Source: Marinobacter nauticus
Lineage (GTDB): Bacteria > Pseudomonadota > Gammaproteobacteria > Pseudomonadales > Oleiphilaceae
DNA length: 64,000 bases
Direction: 5' to 3'
NCBI RefSeq assembly: GCF_003634635.1
Contig: NZ_RBJB01000003.1
Coordinates: forward strand, 1,029,127-1,093,126
The notes beneath the pieces are model-generated. The model made no database searches and was not told the origin of the DNA. It was given only the letters and a program-made list of their open reading frames with translations. The stretch's first letter is position 1; every line of letters begins with the position of its first letter. Of this stretch, positions 8,956-18,493 are shown one piece after another. The translations under genes and the position numbers were made by a program.

Positions 8956-9222
8956 TCAGTAAAGCGCCTCTTCGTCATCCAGCACCTCGTGCAGGATTTC
9001 CAGAAACATCTTGTCGGCCTCACTCCAGCTCTCCGGAATCCGGATCGTGGTATTGGCACTGATCTCACGTGCCATCAGCTCATCGGCATTGGCCTCGCCC
9101 TTGTACTTGCGGGCAATCTCCATGGACTTCACGGCAATCGTCGGATCGCTCATCACTTTCTTGATGAACACCCGCAACTCTTCAATCATCCGCGCCTGAC
9201 GGCTCTCGACAGATGAACTCAT
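8956..9222 (-). CDS. Small conserved-looking hypothetical protein (88 aa)
   Basis: Start at ATG 9222 with a GGGGAG site 7 bases upstream; a longer reading to 9306 lacks one. The protein is soluble, helical and charged: SVESRQARMIEELRVFIKKVMSDPTIAVKSMEIARKYKG, ending in an acidic LEILHEVLDDEEALY tail. No domain is recognised. It converges with panP and is followed downstream on the same strand by the pit gene, but about 30 bp of AT-poor sequence and a probable promoter separate transcription. A real gene is likely from the ribosome site and codon use. Confidence 0.65.
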   Translation of the reverse strand: MSSSVESRQARMIEELRVFIKKVMSDPTIAVKSMEIARKYKGEANADELMAREISANTTIRIPESWSEADKMFLEILHEVLDDEEALY

Positions 9223-9322
9223 GTTGTACTCCCCGAATATGGATAGCGACAGGCCACGCCTGCCGGATGCATTGCCTATAGTATGGACAAAGCGCGGGGC
9301 CATCACCAGCCCCGCACAACAG

Positions 9323-10888
9323 TCAGACCATCAGGCCACGCAGGGTAAAGAACAGGAACGCCGCCATAATCGCTGACGCCGGCACGGTAATGATCCAGGC
9401 CGCGGCAATCTTTACCAGATGGGAGCGCTTGACCATCTCCTCGCGGTAAATCTTCTTCAGGCGCTTGCGCTCCGACTTGGACAAAGGCACCTGCTGCTTT
9501 TTCTTCTTCGCCTGCTTCAGCAGCTTCTCCATTTCCTCCACAGAGGCATTACGGAAATCATCCAGGAACGGCTTGAGGCGCTCCTGATCGGTCGGGTCAT
9601 GCTGTTCGATGATTTTGTGCAACTGGGTCGCGTAGTTGGATTTCAGGTACTCACGCAGGAAGCCGACACCGAAAACGCCGCCAATGGCAATGTGGGTGGA
9701 ACTGACCGGCAGGCCAAGCTGGGAAGCCAGAATCACCGTCAGTGCCGCAGACAGTGCAATACAGAAAGCCCGGGTCTTATCAAGCTCAGTAATCTCGGAA
9801 CCCACGGTTTTAATCAGGCGCGGGCCGAACAGCATCAGCCCGACCGCCAGCCCCAGAGCACCTACCAGCATCACCCAAAGCGGGATCTTCGCTGAGGTAA
9901 CCACACCACCACCGGCCTGAATGGCATCATTGATGGCCGCCAATGGGCCAATGGCGTTAGCCACGTCGTTGGCGCCGTGGGCAAAGCTCAGCAGGGCCGC
10001 GGCGAAGATCAACGGCCAGGTGAACAGGGCATTCACTCCCTGCGCACTGTTTTCCATGGTCGAGGCTTTGCGGCCCACGAGGGTGCGCATCACGAAAAAC
10101 ACCACACCCGCCACAATCAGGCCGATCACCGAGGCTTCCACCATATCCACTTTGACGATCTTCTTGACGCCCTTGATCATCAGATAGGTGGCAAAGGCCC
10201 AGGCCATAATCGCCACCAGCCAAGGCACAAAGGTACGGGCAGAAGACACCAGGTTCTGGCGGTACAGTACGGTTTTCTTGATTGCGAACAGGAACAACGC
10301 CGCCAGGGCACCGCCGAGCACCGGCGAGATCACCCAGCTTGCAGCAATTTTGCCCATCACCGCCCAATCGGCAATGGCCCAGCCCCCGGCCGCAATACCA
10401 GCCCCCAGGACACCGCCAACGATTGAGTGGGTGGTTGAAACCGGCGCACCCATCCAGGTGGCCAGGTTCAGCCACAGGGCGCCAGCCAGCAGGGCCGCCG
10501 TCATTAACCAGACAAAGGCGCGCGGATCTTCCAGGCTAGTCGGATCAATTATTCCACCCTTGATGGTCGACACTACATCGCCACCGGCGATCAGCGCGCC
10601 GGCCGCCTCGAATACCGCGGCAAGAAGAACGGCTGCCCCCAGTGACAAGGCGCCGGAGCCCACCGCCGGACCGACATTGTTGGCCACATCGTTGGCCCCG
10701 ATATTGATCGCCATGTAGCCCCCGATAACGGCGGCGGCCATCAATAACATGGCGTTAGGCAGGCCCTGGCTGAAGGAGCCAACCACAAGCCAGACACAAA
10801 GAAGGAAAAGTACGCTAAGTCCGACCCTGTACCGTTCCGTGGAGGGGCTGGTGAGAAGGTTATCCAGAAAGCTGCTGGAACGGGCCAT
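9323..10888 (-). CDS. Inorganic phosphate transporter, Pit family (PHO4)
   Basis: A 521-residue inner-membrane symporter for metal-phosphate and a cation. I start at ATG 10888 (MARSSSFLDNLLTSP); an in-frame ATG 20 codons upstream gives a polar leader without a ribosome site. The two PHO4 signature repeats are clear: NIGANDVANNVGPAVGSGAL near the N-terminus and FAHGANDVANAIGPLAAI in the middle. GAPVSTTHSIVGG and GLPVSSTHIAIGG accompany them. About ten membrane segments are seen, with a long charged cytoplasmic loop (KKKKQQVPLSKSERKRLKK) before the last one. Pit systems are usually low-affinity and constitutive. I see no PhoB box in the 195 bp upstream. Confidence 0.93.
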   Translation of the reverse strand: MARSSSFLDNLLTSPSTERYRVGLSVLFLLCVWLVVGSFSQGLPNAMLLMAAAVIGGYMAINIGANDVANNVGPAVGSGALSLGAAVLLAAVFEAAGALIAGGDVVSTIKGGIIDPTSLEDPRAFVWLMTAALLAGALWLNLATWMGAPVSTTHSIVGGVLGAGIAAGGWAIADWAVMGKIAASWVISPVLGGALAALFLFAIKKTVLYRQNLVSSARTFVPWLVAIMAWAFATYLMIKGVKKIVKVDMVEASVIGLIVAGVVFFVMRTLVGRKASTMENSAQGVNALFTWPLIFAAALLSFAHGANDVANAIGPLAAINDAIQAGGGVVTSAKIPLWVMLVGALGLAVGLMLFGPRLIKTVGSEITELDKTRAFCIALSAALTVILASQLGLPVSSTHIAIGGVFGVGFLREYLKSNYATQLHKIIEQHDPTDQERLKPFLDDFRNASVEEMEKLLKQAKKKKQQVPLSKSERKRLKKIYREEMVKRSHLVKIAAAWIITVPASAIMAAFLFFTLRGLMV

Positions 10889-11083
10889 ACCAATTGATTC
10901 TCTTGTCTTGTGGACAGAAGGGGTTGCGGCAGTATTCGCCGGGGGCAAACTATAAATTTTTTGCCATCAAATTGAAACAAATCCCGGTTGATGGCCCCCT
11001 TCACAATCCTGATAGTTAATGCTGCAATTCAGATGGTTTTTGACGCATAATTCCGGAAAATATGTCAAAAAGAACAACAGTTA

Positions 11084-12178
11084 ATGACGAATACCAGCCA
11101 AATCCAGTCCAGCGAGCATGAAGAGCTTCAGATCTCCCGGCTGCTCAATGGCCTGTCAGCCATGGCGGTCCTGTTCCTGGCCGGCATCGGGGCCAAGGCG
11201 TGGTATGCCGAGCATCATCTGCACGCATGGGTGCTCTGGGCATTTGTTGTTCCAATTGTCGCCAATATAGGTTGGTACGCCTGGCGCCGGGATCGAACGG
11301 TACAGAAAAGGGGCCTGCTGGTCATTGTCGGCCTGCTGTTTACCTACCTGATTGCCTCCGGCGGCGAGGGCAACACGGGCCCACTCTGGTTCTATGTGTT
11401 CCCACCGTTGCTGTTCTACCTGACCAGCCTCAAGGGTGGCACCGCCATCCTGCTGTTCTGCTATCTGCTTGCCGTCCTGGTTTTTCAGTTTCCCGATATG
11501 CCCGGCGTCAGTGCCGAATACAGTACCGACTTCAAGATCCGTTTCTTCGCCACGCTTACCTTTGAGTCAATCTTCTGTTTCGTGCTGGAAGCCGGACGTT
11601 TACGGGCCCGCAACAAACTGGTGGCACTGGCCCAGGCCCACGAACACGCCGCCCGCACTGACGAACTGACCGGGCTGGCCAACCGGCGGGACATGCAGAG
11701 CCGGCTGAACACCGAATTCTCGCGGTTCGAGCGCTCCGGCCATCATTTTTCTGTTGTGCTGATCGATCTGGATCTGTTCAAACGCATTAACGATGAATTC
11801 GGCCATGATGCCGGCGACGAGGTCTTGCGCCAGTTCGCCGATCTGGTCCGGCAAATGGTTCGCCAGTCGGATGTGGCTGCCCGCTGGGGCGGCGAAGAGT
11901 TTCTGCTGCTACTGCCCGACACCACCTTGTTGCAGGCCCTCACACTGGCTGAGCGCCTGCGCGCCGAAGTGGCGGCCACCCGTTTTCACCATCGGGAACA
12001 GGCCCTGCCGGTCACCATCAGTGCCGGGGTATGCTCGATTTCCAAATCCGGATCGATCAACGAACTACTCAAGCAAGCAGATGTGCAGCTATACAACGCC
12101 AAGGAGAGCGGCCGGAATCGAATTTCACCCCGGGTAAGGAGCCAGGACGCCGGCCCCAGCCCACAGACGCCGGCTTGA
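11084..12178 (+). CDS. Membrane-bound diguanylate cyclase (GGDEF)
   Basis: Makes cyclic di-GMP from two GTP. Five to six hydrophobic segments (about residues 20-170) form a membrane sensor without a recognised ligand domain. A short linker leads into a complete GGDEF domain (about 190-350). It has RTDELTGLANRRD, the metal site VVLIDLDLFKRIND, the active-site GGEEF at 269-273 and the product-inhibition site RQSD at 260-263, five residues before it. The enzyme should therefore be active and feedback-inhibited. The start is ATG 11084 with only a weak ribosome site. Confidence 0.93.
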   Translation: MTNTSQIQSSEHEELQISRLLNGLSAMAVLFLAGIGAKAWYAEHHLHAWVLWAFVVPIVANIGWYAWRRDRTVQKRGLLVIVGLLFTYLIASGGEGNTGPLWFYVFPPLLFYLTSLKGGTAILLFCYLLAVLVFQFPDMPGVSAEYSTDFKIRFFATLTFESIFCFVLEAGRLRARNKLVALAQAHEHAARTDELTGLANRRDMQSRLNTEFSRFERSGHHFSVVLIDLDLFKRINDEFGHDAGDEVLRQFADLVRQMVRQSDVAARWGGEEFLLLLPDTTLLQALTLAERLRAEVAATRFHHREQALPVTISAGVCSISKSGSINELLKQADVQLYNAKESGRNRISPRVRSQDAGPSPQTPA

Positions 12179-12245
12179 GCCGAACCCGCCACGCCATTAC
12201 TATCTGCTCCCGAATATTCCCACCCCACCAACACAGGCAGTGGTC

Positions 12246-12692
12246 ATGGCAGCAATCCGCATTCTAACCGGCAGCGTTTACGGGGGCGCCCTGCTGACAG
12301 CGCGCCGTATCAAGCAGGAACTGGAACCCGAAGGGCATACCGTCACGGTTCTGGAGAATCCAACTCTGGCCGATATCAGCGACAACCACGATGCCTTGCT
12401 GGTATGCACCTCCACCACCGGCCAGGGAGAAGTCCCTGCCAACCTGTTACCGTTTTATCTGGATTTGCGCGAACAACTCCCCCAACAACCCGGCCGCCCC
12501 TTTGGCGTGATCGTGCTGGGCGACAGCTCCTATGGCGATACCTTTTGCGGTGCCGGAGACCTGATGGAGGAAGCGCTTTACGAAACCGGCGCCCGCAAGG
12601 TCGGCGACACCCTGCGGATTGATGCGCTGGAAACTCTGGAGCCGGAAGCCGAGGCCCTGCCCTGGGTACGGAACTGGATTAACGGTATTTGA
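12246..12692 (+). CDS. Flavodoxin-domain protein (MioC-like)
   Basis: A 148-residue single-domain flavodoxin. The FMN phosphate loop reads TGSVYGGALLTA; the isoalloxazine loops are STTGQGEVPANL and LGDSSYGDTFCGAG. The length and the GSVYG start match E. coli MioC and short flavodoxins of marine gammaproteobacteria, which serve as one-electron carriers. The start may be ATG 12246 or GTG 12240. It lies 67 bp after the diguanylate cyclase on the same strand, with a separate role. Confidence 0.88.
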   Translation: MAAIRILTGSVYGGALLTARRIKQELEPEGHTVTVLENPTLADISDNHDALLVCTSTTGQGEVPANLLPFYLDLREQLPQQPGRPFGVIVLGDSSYGDTFCGAGDLMEEALYETGARKVGDTLRIDALETLEPEAEALPWVRNWINGI

Positions 12693-12790
12693 CCAATAAT
12701 TACACAAGTTACCAAAAGTCTGCCGGTTACAGCTTGAGCCGCCCCAGACGACAGGCCATACTCAGGCCATAACGACAAGAACGGTAACCT

Positions 12791-15361
12791 GTGATTCTGA
12801 TGCAACTGGCCCGACTCCTGGCAGCCCTGCTGATTCTTCTGGCGCTTTCGCTTCCGGCCATGGCTGCCAGTGATGGCTATATCCCAGTCATTGAGTACCT
12901 GAGACTGGCACCGGACGACCAACGCAGCCCGCAACAGGCCCTGGAATCCGGCGACTGGCAGATCCTGAACGAACAAACGCCTAATTTTGGTTACACCCGT
13001 GACCAGGTCTGGCTGAAATTCCCCATCACCCGGCCCCAAACCACCAATCTCCTGGAAATCACCTACCCGCACCTCGACCGGATCGATTTCTATCTGTTAC
13101 GGGACGGCGAAATCCAGCTGAACTACCAGACCGGTGACCGCATGCTGTTCTCGGAGCGCCCGGTGGAGCATCCGCATTTCCTGTTTCCGTTCCAGCTTGA
13201 AGCCGGTCACGACTACCGCATCTTGCTGAGAATCGACACCGACGGTGCCATGCAGGTGCCGCTACGGCTGTGGAACAATCGCAGCTTTTTCGAGAAGACC
13301 TCCGTAGAAAGCCAGGTTCACGCCCTGTACTACGGCATATTGATCACCGCCATCTGCTTCAACCTGTTTGTATTCCTGGCGCTCAGGGAGTCTATCTACC
13401 TCTATTATGTACTCTCGACTCTGGGCTACCTGATCCTGATCGGCACTCTGAACGGTATTACCTACCAGTTTATCTGGCCCGCGCTCCCTGGCCTGCAAAG
13501 CAACGCCATGGTCCTGTCCATACCACTGGCCTTGCTTTTCACACTCATGTTCGCCAGATCCTTTCTGAAACTGGAGCAATGCAGCCCCCAACTCGATCGA
13601 CTCATACTCGGCACTATCCTGCTAAACGGCGCCCTGGCTCTTGCTCTTGCCACAACTGTGATTGACTATGGCACGGGTATCCGTCTGGCGGTCGCTCTGG
13701 CCATGCCGAGTTGCCTGCTGTTAACGGTTGTCGGACCGATACAGTGGGCCAGAGGCAATCCACAGGCGGTTTACTACACGCTGGCCTGGGGGGCCGTCAC
13801 TCTGGGCAGTGCCATTACCGCCGCCAATAAGTACGGTCTGATTGCCACCAGCTTCTTCTCTGTGTATGGCATGCAGCTGGGCTCGGCCTTCCAGGCCATA
13901 CTCCTCAGCCTCGCCCTTGCTATCCGGATATATCACGAACGCCAGGAGAAAGTGCTGGCCCAGGAGGCCGAACTGAAGGCGCTTGAAGCCCGACGCGCGG
14001 CCGAACTACGGCTGATGGACCAGGCCCTGCATCATCCGCTCACCGGTCTGCCTAACCGCAGCAGCTATGAAATGCGCCTGAACGAATTGATCCGGAGCCA
14101 GCGCGGCAAACGCTTCGGCGTGGTCATCATCCATCTGGACAACCTGTATGCGGTCACCAAGACCCTGGGCCACCGCAACACCGACCGCATACTGGAGCTG
14201 GCCTCCAAACACTACAACGCGGTGATCAAGGATGTACCTGGGGCCATCTCTCTGGAGCAGACCGACAACCGAACCTTCTACCTGGCCAGCCTCGACCCGC
14301 AAACCTTTGCCTTTGTGGTGGATGCTGACCAGGCGCTGTCGGTACCCAGAATCGTGCTGCGCAGCATTGAAGAGATCCGCTACCCGGTAGATTTCCTTGG
14401 CATGCAGGTTCCTCTGAACCCGCAACTGGGCGTGGCTTTCTACCCGACTCATGGAAACGATGCCAACACCCTGATTCGCCGTGCGGTGATTGCCGAAGGT
14501 TCTGACCGCGCCCGAGACCGCGGAATTGCCTACTACAAATCCTCCCGGGATTCCTACAGCGCCGACCGACTGACCCTGGTCTCCGACCTGCGGCACGCCA
14601 TTGATCACGACGAACTGACGCTGTTCCTGCAACCCAAGCTGTGCCTGCGAACCCGAGCCATTACCGGATTTGAGGCACTGATTCGCTGGCCAGGGCGGGA
14701 ACAGCCGGTTCGGCCCGATGAAATCATCGCAGTGGCCGAACAGACCGGGCTGATCAAACCCCTGACCCGATGGGTACTGAAAGAGGCGCTGGAAATGCGC
14801 GGGCGGCTGCTGGAGATCGGCTGGGATGCCGGAATCGCCGTCAACATCTCGCCCAACAATTTACGGGAACCGGATTTTGCCGTGTTCGTGCAACGGTTGA
14901 TGCAAAGCTACCAGATCCACTCCGGGGCCATCACCTTCGAGGTCACGGAAACCTCCATGATGCAGGACCCCACCAATTCCCTGCGGGCGCTGAATGCGCT
15001 TGATGCCGCAGGCATTCCGCTCTCCATTGACGACTTCGGTTCCGGCTATTCGTCCCTGTCCTACATCAAGCAGTTGCCGGCTGGAGAAATCAAGATCGAC
15101 CGTTCGCTGATTACCGATATCGCGGAACGGGAGCAGGACAGAGTGATCGTGCGCACCACCATCGATATGTGCCACAGCCTCGGCTACACCGTGGTGGCCG
15201 AGGGGGTGGAGGATGAGGAAACCCTGTCACTGCTGCACGACATGGGGTGCGATCTGGTACAAGGCTACTTCCTAACCCGACCGCTACCCTTTAACGAAAT
15301 GGTTGACTGGCTCGGCAACTACAATCCTCAGGCCTTACGTTCCCGGATCAGTGCTTCCTGA
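12791..15361 (+). CDS. 7TM sensor with degenerate GGDEF and intact EAL domain (c-di-GMP phosphodiesterase)
   Basis: An 856-residue multidomain protein. A signal peptide (about 1-25) and a periplasmic 7TMR-DISMED2-like domain (about 30-170) precede seven membrane segments (about 180-370) and a short coiled coil. The GGDEF-like domain (about 405-580) lacks the GGDEF signature: LASLDPQTFAFVV stands in its place, so it should not make c-di-GMP. The EAL domain (about 600-850) keeps FEALIRW (Glu628), VNIS, FEVTETSMM, DDFGSGYSS, EIKIDRS, VAEGVEDEE and QGY, so hydrolysis of c-di-GMP is expected. The start is GTG 12791 or ATG 12800. Its 3' end overlaps tesB by 34 bp tail to tail. Confidence 0.92.
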   Translation: MILMQLARLLAALLILLALSLPAMAASDGYIPVIEYLRLAPDDQRSPQQALESGDWQILNEQTPNFGYTRDQVWLKFPITRPQTTNLLEITYPHLDRIDFYLLRDGEIQLNYQTGDRMLFSERPVEHPHFLFPFQLEAGHDYRILLRIDTDGAMQVPLRLWNNRSFFEKTSVESQVHALYYGILITAICFNLFVFLALRESIYLYYVLSTLGYLILIGTLNGITYQFIWPALPGLQSNAMVLSIPLALLFTLMFARSFLKLEQCSPQLDRLILGTILLNGALALALATTVIDYGTGIRLAVALAMPSCLLLTVVGPIQWARGNPQAVYYTLAWGAVTLGSAITAANKYGLIATSFFSVYGMQLGSAFQAILLSLALAIRIYHERQEKVLAQEAELKALEARRAAELRLMDQALHHPLTGLPNRSSYEMRLNELIRSQRGKRFGVVIIHLDNLYAVTKTLGHRNTDRILELASKHYNAVIKDVPGAISLEQTDNRTFYLASLDPQTFAFVVDADQALSVPRIVLRSIEEIRYPVDFLGMQVPLNPQLGVAFYPTHGNDANTLIRRAVIAEGSDRARDRGIAYYKSSRDSYSADRLTLVSDLRHAIDHDELTLFLQPKLCLRTRAITGFEALIRWPGREQPVRPDEIIAVAEQTGLIKPLTRWVLKEALEMRGRLLEIGWDAGIAVNISPNNLREPDFAVFVQRLMQSYQIHSGAITFEVTETSMMQDPTNSLRALNALDAAGIPLSIDDFGSGYSSLSYIKQLPAGEIKIDRSLITDIAEREQDRVIVRTTIDMCHSLGYTVVAEGVEDEETLSLLHDMGCDLVQGYFLTRPLPFNEMVDWLGNYNPQALRSRISAS

Positions 15362-16188
15362 GTGGTGGAGGCCACCAAAACACCATCCCGGGTAAAGAAA
15401 TTGCCCCGATTGAAGCCCCTGCCCGCCGATGCACTCGGACTGTCCTTGTCATAAAGCAGCCAGTCATCCATACGGAAATCCCGATGAAACCAGATGGCAT
15501 GGTCCAGGCTGGCAACCTGCATATTCTTGCTCATGAAGGTGCGCCCGTGAGGAGTCAGGGACGTTCCCAGAAAGGAGAAGTCAGAAGCATAAGTCAGCAG
15601 ACACCGATGCAGTACCGGGTCATCCGGTAAAGGTCCGAGGGCCCGAAACCAGTTCTGGCGATGGGGCGGGCGCTTTTCCGGCTTGAATGGATTCATCGGG
15701 TCTACCGGACGGATCTCTATGGGCCGGTCACGGATCAGCATGTCCCGCATTTTCTCCGGCACTTTATCTGCGATCAGCTTGCCCCAGTCCTGCTCCGACT
15801 TGAGCGTATCGGGGTCCGGCGCTGCCGGCATGGCAACCTGATGGTCCAATCCGTCTTCTGCGATCTGGAACGACATGGAACCGGTCAGGATTTCCTTGCC
15901 GTCCTGACGGGCAATCACCCGGCGCACCGAGAACGTGCCGCCATCCCGAACCCGCTGGACTTCATAATCGATCGGCATGCTGTGATTGCCAGGGCGCAGA
16001 AAATAGGCGTGCAGGGAATGGCACAGGCGATTTTCGACGGTCCGGCTGGCCGCCATCAGGGCCTGCCCCAGAACCTGCCCCCCGAATACATGCGGAAAGC
16101 CCAGATCCTCACTGTCGCCCTGAAAATGATCGTCTCCGATCGGGGAAAGATCCAGCAACTCCACCAGTTTTCGGGTTACATCCAGCAT
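15328..16188 (-). CDS. tesB: Acyl-CoA thioesterase II
   Basis: Hydrolyses medium and long acyl-CoA to fatty acid and CoA. The 286 residues contain two hotdog domains. The N-terminal one has FGGQVLGQALMAASRTV and HSLHAYFLRPGN; the C-terminal one has LTYASDFSFLGTSL, SLDHAIWFHRDF and DDWLLYDKDSPSASAGRGF. These are standard TesB motifs, including the Asp in SLDH. ATG 16188 is preceded by AGGAG. It converges with the EAL gene and shares 34 bp with it. Confidence 0.95.
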   Translation of the reverse strand: MLDVTRKLVELLDLSPIGDDHFQGDSEDLGFPHVFGGQVLGQALMAASRTVENRLCHSLHAYFLRPGNHSMPIDYEVQRVRDGGTFSVRRVIARQDGKEILTGSMSFQIAEDGLDHQVAMPAAPDPDTLKSEQDWGKLIADKVPEKMRDMLIRDRPIEIRPVDPMNPFKPEKRPPHRQNWFRALGPLPDDPVLHRCLLTYASDFSFLGTSLTPHGRTFMSKNMQVASLDHAIWFHRDFRMDDWLLYDKDSPSASAGRGFNRGNFFTRDGVLVASTTQEALIRERKA

Positions 16189-16313
16189 GCGCGCTCCTGT
16201 CTTTTGTTAGCTCACGAACGGGTTTTCTACCCCAGACAGGAAAATTTCGCAACGGCTGAAACTGCCAAAGACGGCAATCGGCTACCAGCCAACCTCACTG
16301 GTAGCCGCAGGCT

Positions 16314-17471
16314 TCAGTCCCGGTGAATAGGAGGGACTTCCTTCGCCAGTGTCTGCTTTTCCAGAGCAAACCGGCCGGTCACCGCGAAGCCAAGCGTGTC
16401 GCCGTCCGGGCTCCGGAACAGGGCTTTGACGTCAGCCCCGTCCTGTTCCACCTGCCATTCGCCCTCGGCATCCATCGGCGGTGGGCAGACTGCGGTCGGG
16501 CAACAGGGTGTTTTTACCATCACCGGCATGGTGCCATAGCTGACTTCCGTGCGCGCACCGGCCAGTGTTTTCGCCAGCGCCCGGGCACAGGCCATCAACG
16601 GCAGCACATAAAGCAGAACGCGCCCGTCCACTTCGGCGCAATCACCCAGGGCAAAGACATCCGGTGCGGAGGTTTCCAGAGCCCGGTTCACCTGAATACC
16701 CCGGCCGGAACGGATCCCGGCTTCGCGGGCCAGTTCAGTGCGGGGGCGCAGCCCCACTGCAGACACAACAAGGTCGGCCTGGAGTTGCTCACCATTACCG
16801 AGCATCAGCTCGACGCCACTACCCTGCGTCTCTACCCGCTCAACCACCGTCCCCAAATGAAACCGAACCCCAAGCCTCTCCAGCTCGGCCTGCACGGCAC
16901 CAGCGGCTGCCTCCGGCAGCAGACTGGGCATCAGAGATGAGTCCGGGGCGATAACATCCACTTCGTAGCCACCATTGCGCAGATCATTGGCAAACTCACA
17001 CCCGATCAGGCCTGCCCCCATAATCGCGACCCGCTTGCCCTCGGCGAGGGCCTTACGGAAGGCACGGTAATCCATCAGGTCGTTGATGGAATGAACCCGG
17101 TCCTGCGCGTTACCATCCAGACTCAGGCGGATGACGTCGGCGCCCCAGGCCAGAACCAGCTTGGCATAGCGTATGGACTGGTCGCCCAGCTTGAGCTCAT
17201 GGGCATCGGTATCAATGCCCGTAACCGTGGACCAGGGACGAATCTCCACCCCCAGTTGCTCGGCCATAGCCTCAGGGTTGGCCTGGGCCAGACCATCCGC
17301 GTCCTTGTCTTTGGTAAAGCCGGTCGACAACATAGGCTTGGAATAGCTGACGCCGTCGTCGGCAGTCACCATGATGACCGGGGTTTCCTTATCCAGTTTG
17401 CGAAATTCCCGTACCAGTGAGTAACCCGACAAACCGGTACCAACGATCACAATAGGTGTCTGCTCGGTCAT
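16314..17471 (-). CDS. Rubredoxin-NAD(+) reductase
   Basis: A 385-residue FAD/NAD oxidoreductase that passes electrons from NADH to rubredoxin. An N-terminal FAD motif (IVIVGTGLSGYSLVREF), a central NAD motif (VAIMGAGLIGCEFANDL) and a C-terminal FAD segment (VFALGDCAEVDGRVLLYVLPL) are in the usual order. The length and partner match Pseudomonas RubB/AlkT. It starts 15 bp after the rubredoxin stop, so the two are one operon. In hydrocarbon-degrading marine bacteria this pair serves alkane monooxygenase, but it is also general; no alkB is in the window. Confidence 0.93.
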   Translation of the reverse strand: MTEQTPIVIVGTGLSGYSLVREFRKLDKETPVIMVTADDGVSYSKPMLSTGFTKDKDADGLAQANPEAMAEQLGVEIRPWSTVTGIDTDAHELKLGDQSIRYAKLVLAWGADVIRLSLDGNAQDRVHSINDLMDYRAFRKALAEGKRVAIMGAGLIGCEFANDLRNGGYEVDVIAPDSSLMPSLLPEAAAGAVQAELERLGVRFHLGTVVERVETQGSGVELMLGNGEQLQADLVVSAVGLRPRTELAREAGIRSGRGIQVNRALETSAPDVFALGDCAEVDGRVLLYVLPLMACARALAKTLAGARTEVSYGTMPVMVKTPCCPTAVCPPPMDAEGEWQVEQDGADVKALFRSPDGDTLGFAVTGRFALEKQTLAKEVPPIHRD

Positions 17472-17486
17472 GACTCTGTCCTGCCT

Positions 17487-17654
17487 TTAGCCGATTTCGA
17501 TCATTTCAAAATCTTCCTTGCCCACACCGCAGTCCGGGCAAACCCAATCCTCGGGCACATCTTCCCATTTGGTGCCAGGCTCAATACCGTCCTCCGGCCA
17601 ACCCTCGGCTTCATCGTAAATCAGACCACACACCACACACTGCCACTTCTTCAT
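17487..17654 (-). CDS. Rubredoxin
   Basis: A 55-residue one-iron electron carrier. The two iron-binding knuckles are [19 protein letters not shown] and [13 protein letters not shown]. The start at ATG 17654 has GGGAG 7 bases upstream; a longer frame to 17708 has no such site. It is the first gene of the rubredoxin-reductase operon. The sequence is like the housekeeping rubredoxins of Pseudomonas (RubA types). Confidence 0.96.
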   Translation of the reverse strand: MKKWQCVVCGLIYDEAEGWPEDGIEPGTKWEDVPEDWVCPDCGVGKEDFEMIEIG

Positions 17655-17935
17655 AACCAACTCCCACCGATTTGTCTGCGAGGATATTATTGTCGAACAA
17701 TAAAGCAATCAAGCACAAAGGTCACAAAATGCGACCGAGTTCCAGCCGACCACCACTCACCCGATCGGCTGCCATCATAACCGCGACACCGGCGTTGACC
17801 AATGCCACCACCGACAGCCCGGATCGGGGTTTTCTGCCAATAGCCACAATTACAGACCTGGCAATACCGCCGCGCCCCTCCCTTCGATCGCCCCACTTCG
17901 GTATAATCCGCCGTTTTGGACAGGACCCGATCGTT

Positions 17936-18493
17936 ATGACCGATACCGTCGCTGAAATGAACCAGGTCAAGGCAGACGCTGACTGCCTGGTTCCCGAAGA
18001 GCAGGTGCATGCCGCCATCGACACCATGGCCAGCGCCATCACCGATCGCCTCAAAGACAGCAACCCATTGTTGTTCTGCGTCATGAACGGCGGCCTGATC
18101 CTGACCGGTCAGCTCCTGCCACGACTGAAGTTTCCGGTTCAGGCTGAATATCTGCACGCCACCCGTTACCGCCAGGAGACCACCGGTGGCATTCTGGAGT
18201 GGAAACTGCAGCCGGAAGCCGACATGAAAGGCCGCACGGTTCTGATCGTCGACGACATTCTCGACGAAGGTACGACGCTGTGCGCCATCGCAGATTACTG
18301 CCTGGCCCATGGCGCCAGCGAGGTTCTGACTGCGGTGCTGGTAGACAAGGAGCACGATCGCAAGGCGCGTCCCGGCCTGAAGGCAGACTTTACCGGCCTT
18401 TACGTTGAGGATCGATTCCTGTTCGGCTATGGCATGGACTACAAAGGCTATTGGCGCAACGCTCCGGGAATCTATGCCGTTAAAGGACTGTGA
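17936..18493 (+). CDS. hpt: Hypoxanthine-guanine phosphoribosyltransferase
   Basis: Salvages hypoxanthine and guanine to IMP and GMP with PRPP. The protein has 185 residues from ATG 17936. The PRPP loop TVLIVDDILDEGTTL is typical, as are LFCVMNGGLILTGQLLPRL near the N-terminus and VDKEHDRKARPGLKADFTGLYVEDRFLFGYGMDYKGYWRN near the C-terminus. A TATAAT hexamer at 17902-17907 is a good -10, giving a short leader; the -35 is weak. The 3' end overlaps ubiC by 20 bp. Confidence 0.93.
   Translation: MTDTVAEMNQVKADADCLVPEEQVHAAIDTMASAITDRLKDSNPLLFCVMNGGLILTGQLLPRLKFPVQAEYLHATRYRQETTGGILEWKLQPEADMKGRTVLIVDDILDEGTTLCAIADYCLAHGASEVLTAVLVDKEHDRKARPGLKADFTGLYVEDRFLFGYGMDYKGYWRNAPGIYAVKGL

Noticed and set aside
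17722-17935. Possible small minus-strand gene between rubredoxin and hpt
   Set aside because: The frame has a plausible hydrophobic stretch but continues into the hpt coding region in antisense, lacks a ribosome site, and matches no family I know.
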